From: Rhabdornis inornatus
Lineage: Eukaryota; Chordata; Aves; Passeriformes; Rhabdornithidae
DNA: 64,000 nt
Assembly (NCBI GenBank): GCA_013397075.1
Contig: VWZS01001992.1
Location: forward strand, 1 to 64,000
Reading direction: 5' to 3'
Part shown: positions 62,201 through 64,000 of the stretch, piece after piece
Layout: each line of letters opens with the position of its first letter
Numbering within the stretch: the first letter of the stretch is position 1
Translations under genes and position numbers: made by a program
The notes under the pieces: model-generated
Database searches by the model: none
Told to the model about the DNA's origin: nothing
What the model saw: only the letters and a program-made list of their open reading frames with translations

Positions 62201-63236
62201 CAAGGTGGGAACTGTAGGGAGCTGTTTCAAAAATTATATTCAGCACCACCTGCTTTTGCAGCATGACCAAGTGAAATTGCTATGTTTTGAGCAAACATAT
62301 ACTGCATGGATGTTATTTTGAGAATAAGGTGGCTTAGGCTTCAGTGGTTTTGGTTGGATTTTCTTCCTTTCTAATCTGATGTATTAAATATGTTCTATTG
62401 GACTTCACCTGTAAAAAAGCATTTTATTTCAAAGTAGGAAAAAAATCCACTTTCAGAAAGTTAATCTGAATTTTTTCCCTTCGTCTGCCTTATATTTCTT
62501 GTGTAATTAATTTAATTTACTTAGGCATTATTTTTCCCACTGTCTTTAAAATGGGAATAATATGTTGTTATACTTCCCTTCCAAAGCACTCACATAACTC
62601 AAAATAGCTTCTTGTTGCACAAAGTGTAGCACATTTTGATCACTGTTTCAGGGGTATTTCCAAAATAAAAATCACACTTTAGGAAAGTAGTCTACTAATT
62701 TAGCAAAGTAGCCTCTTGAAAAGTCAGCCAGTGATTTTTCAAACCACCCTGTATATCAAATTCTTGGATTTCTTCGTGAAATCCATTTTATGTGCGCACT
62801 AACTCCATCTTTCAACAGCATATTACTTTCAGTGTTCAGGCATAAGGCCTGTTTTTCAGGGGTTGCTGCTCCAGAATGTGGTTTGGATCTCTGTCTCTGG
62901 AGAGCTACTCTATGAATTGCAGAAGGAATTGACTTTCTTCCCTGACTACTTCCATCCAAATTTCACTGCCTGAGAAAATACTGAGTTTACTGAGTCAAAT
63001 AATCTATATATTGAGTTCTTCACCTGATTTATGTCTAATTATGTTTGTAGACAACACTGGTTTGCGGCTTCATTGGGCAGCCAGGACTCCTGCAGCAGCG
63101 TAAGGAAGGAATTGTTCTGCCAACTGAGTTTGCTGTTCACCTGAAGGAGATGCAGCCTGGTTTACTGGTGGCTGCCGCTGTGGCTTTACATGAGAACAGT
63201 AAACTTGAACTAGAAGAAGCAAATACCTTTTTCAAG
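49619..63236 (+). CDS. HPS3: HPS3, BLOC-2 subunit, first twelve exons (continues beyond the window)
   Basis: HPS3, with HPS5 and HPS6, forms BLOC-2, which directs endosomal carriers to melanosomes and other lysosome-related organelles; loss causes Hermansky-Pudlak syndrome type 3 in human. Exons: 49619-49841, 50684-51178, 52435-52621, 53595-53680, 55386-55578, 55851-55932, 57752-57906, 59418-59526, 59737-59918, 60313-60490, 61137-61367, 63051-63236. All have GT-AG borders, and together they give exactly 769 codons with no stop; the human protein has about 1,004 residues. Recognisable stretches are the start MVQLYNLHPFGSQRVVPCK, DYLVTIEEKNK, LCISCCSVNGDLLVGC, LFCFFSLPHVGYLY, QCFTVRCSAAAA, HLLSEAHLLVRAA, LPYYRMSGLSM and LPHILCSPSM. 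The proposed clathrin-box LLDFE of the human protein reads VLDFE here (residues 174-178). The ATG lies in GGGACCATGG. No later exon is visible in 63,237-64,000. Confidence 0.95.
52806..53125 (-). mobile_element. CR1 LINE 3' fragment in HPS3 intron 3
   Basis: The plus strand is the reverse complement of a CR1 tail: CTTGGAAGGGATCTGC, CATCTAGTGCAACTGCCTGA, GGGCATCAACCACCTC, AAGCCTGTTCAGTG, ACCATTCTCGGTAAG, AATGCTTCCTCATGTCAAG and AACCTCCCATGGC. It is moderately diverged and opposite in direction to HPS3. Confidence 0.85.
54212..54765 (-). mobile_element. CR1 LINE 3' fragment in HPS3 intron 4
   Basis: A longer and better preserved minus-oriented CR1. It starts with the terminal TCATAGAATCACAGAATG and continues through TTGGAAGGACCATC, GAACCTGTTCCAGTGCCTGA, CCCTCTGGGGGAAGAACC, CAGTCTCCTCTAGGCTGAGC and CCCAGGATATGGTTGGCCC. 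It is the longest transposon fragment in the window, at about 550 bp, and lacks the coding part of the element. Confidence 0.9.
55933..56001. repeat. ATATCAT-type microsatellite beginning at an HPS3 splice donor
   Basis: Imperfect CATATATCATATGT units fill about 70 bp from the first base of HPS3 intron 6. The donor GTATATCATATG is itself part of the repeat. The array can form weak hairpins because the unit is nearly self-complementary. Confidence 0.9.
56002..57751. other. HPS3 intron 6, remainder
   Basis: AT-rich intron with a GC-richer patch at about 56,690-56,960. I see no exon in it; frame bookkeeping from exon 6 (ends on a codon border) to exon 7 (GCTTGTCCACCT) needs none. Confidence 0.5.
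59045..59178 (+). mobile_element. CR1 LINE 3'-end fragment in HPS3 intron 7
   Basis: A short sense-oriented tail with GGATTAGAACTAGATGATC, TTTAAGGTCCAAGCCAAGCC and the terminal repeat GATGATTCTCTGATTCC. The upstream part is too diverged to place its 5' limit exactly. Confidence 0.8.
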
Positions 63237-64000
63237 GTTGGCCTGTGATCATGTTTTTGCTTCTATTTTTTTCATAGTGACATTGTAAGAAAGAAAAGCA
63301 GCCTCAGTTGCTCCTTCACTCACGTTTCAGCATTTCTTCAGAAAGAGCAAGATGAAGGTTGGAGATACTCTAGTCAGGACAGATGGTTACAGAGTCAGAA
63401 ACTGGGCCTTCTGAAAGAATTACTGCTTAAGTAAAACTAAACAAACAAAAAAAATCCGTTAAGTTCTTTGCTTTTACTCTATCATTTGAACGGAAAATAC
63501 CCTGATCTCAGAGTGCTTTCAGTGGCTTCCTAGTGATTGAGCTTCCTTAAAGCCACTGAAATGTAGCAGAATTTAGATAAGCTAATTCCATAAGCTTCTT
63601 GTAAAGAAGTCTTTAGAATTAAAATATACTTCTAGAGAATCAGGCTCAAATATGAAGGTATATAATGTTCTGATGGTCTGTATAAATAAGTGAAGGAAAA
63701 GTGTGTGTCTGCAATTTATAAGAGGAAATACTAATAGTTTTTCTAGTGTCCCTGAAGTTTCCTTTCTTTCAACTGGGAGTAAACAAACCTTTTTTTCTTT
63801 TATCTGCAATGAATAGCAACACTTGGGTTAAAATGTGTATGTGTTGCAGTCCTTACTGTATCTGTTACTGTGAAAGACCTGTATCAAAAAGAGCAAGTAA
63901 TAAAGTTCTAATTAGAGCAAGAGTTGTTTTTCAGAACCATTTGGAAACCAAGTAAAAATTTTTTTTGCTGGCACAGCAGATCTTAAAACATCTTCCTTGT
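63237..64000. other. HPS3 intron 12 (start), no exon seen
   Basis: It begins with GTTGGCCT, a functional but weak donor sequence. No exon matching the next human HPS3 segment is found before the window ends, so the last quarter of the protein lies outside. Confidence 0.6.

Overview
This window reads as nuclear DNA of a bird, probably a passerine. Scattered CR1 LINE 3' ends lie in both orientations. A short SINE with a tRNA-Ile-like head and a CR1-like tail (about 48,975-49,110) resembles the zebra finch family TguSINE1. The genes have vertebrate exon-intron structure and avian gene sizes. The gene order GYG1 - HLTF - HPS3 is the conserved vertebrate block seen on human chromosome 3q24. I worked by eye only, with no database search.

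Layout. 1-8,140 is non-coding as far as I can see, with CR1 pieces and an A-rich microsatellite. 8,141-11,950 and 11,952-15,761 are two copies of the same 3.8 kb, with a single N between them; this is almost certainly an unmerged contig overlap. 15,770-30,340 holds a complete GYG1 (glycogenin-1, + strand): TATA-containing CpG-rich promoter, seven constitutive coding exons and one conserved 51-nt alternative exon. 30,340-34,600 is intergenic. 34,614-43,385 (- strand) holds five recognisable 3' exons of HLTF with stops, frameshifts and lost splice sites, and the 5' two-thirds of the gene are absent. This is a pseudogene remnant at the orthologous HLTF position. 44,440-48,720 (+) is a complete five-exon alpha-tubulin gene, with asparagine where the acetylated Lys40 normally sits. 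49,440 to the window end (+) holds HPS3 (a BLOC-2 subunit): twelve in-frame coding exons giving 769 codons, continuing beyond the window.

The genes do not form one pathway. GYG1 primes glycogen synthesis, alpha-tubulin builds microtubules, HPS3 acts in trafficking to lysosome-related organelles, and HLTF is a replication-fork remodeller and ubiquitin ligase. The strongest leads are the decayed HLTF, the K40N alpha-tubulin beside it, the conserved alternative GYG1 exon, two long perfect inverted repeats (1,328-1,374 and 44,243-44,270), and the assembly duplication that anyone using these coordinates should know about.
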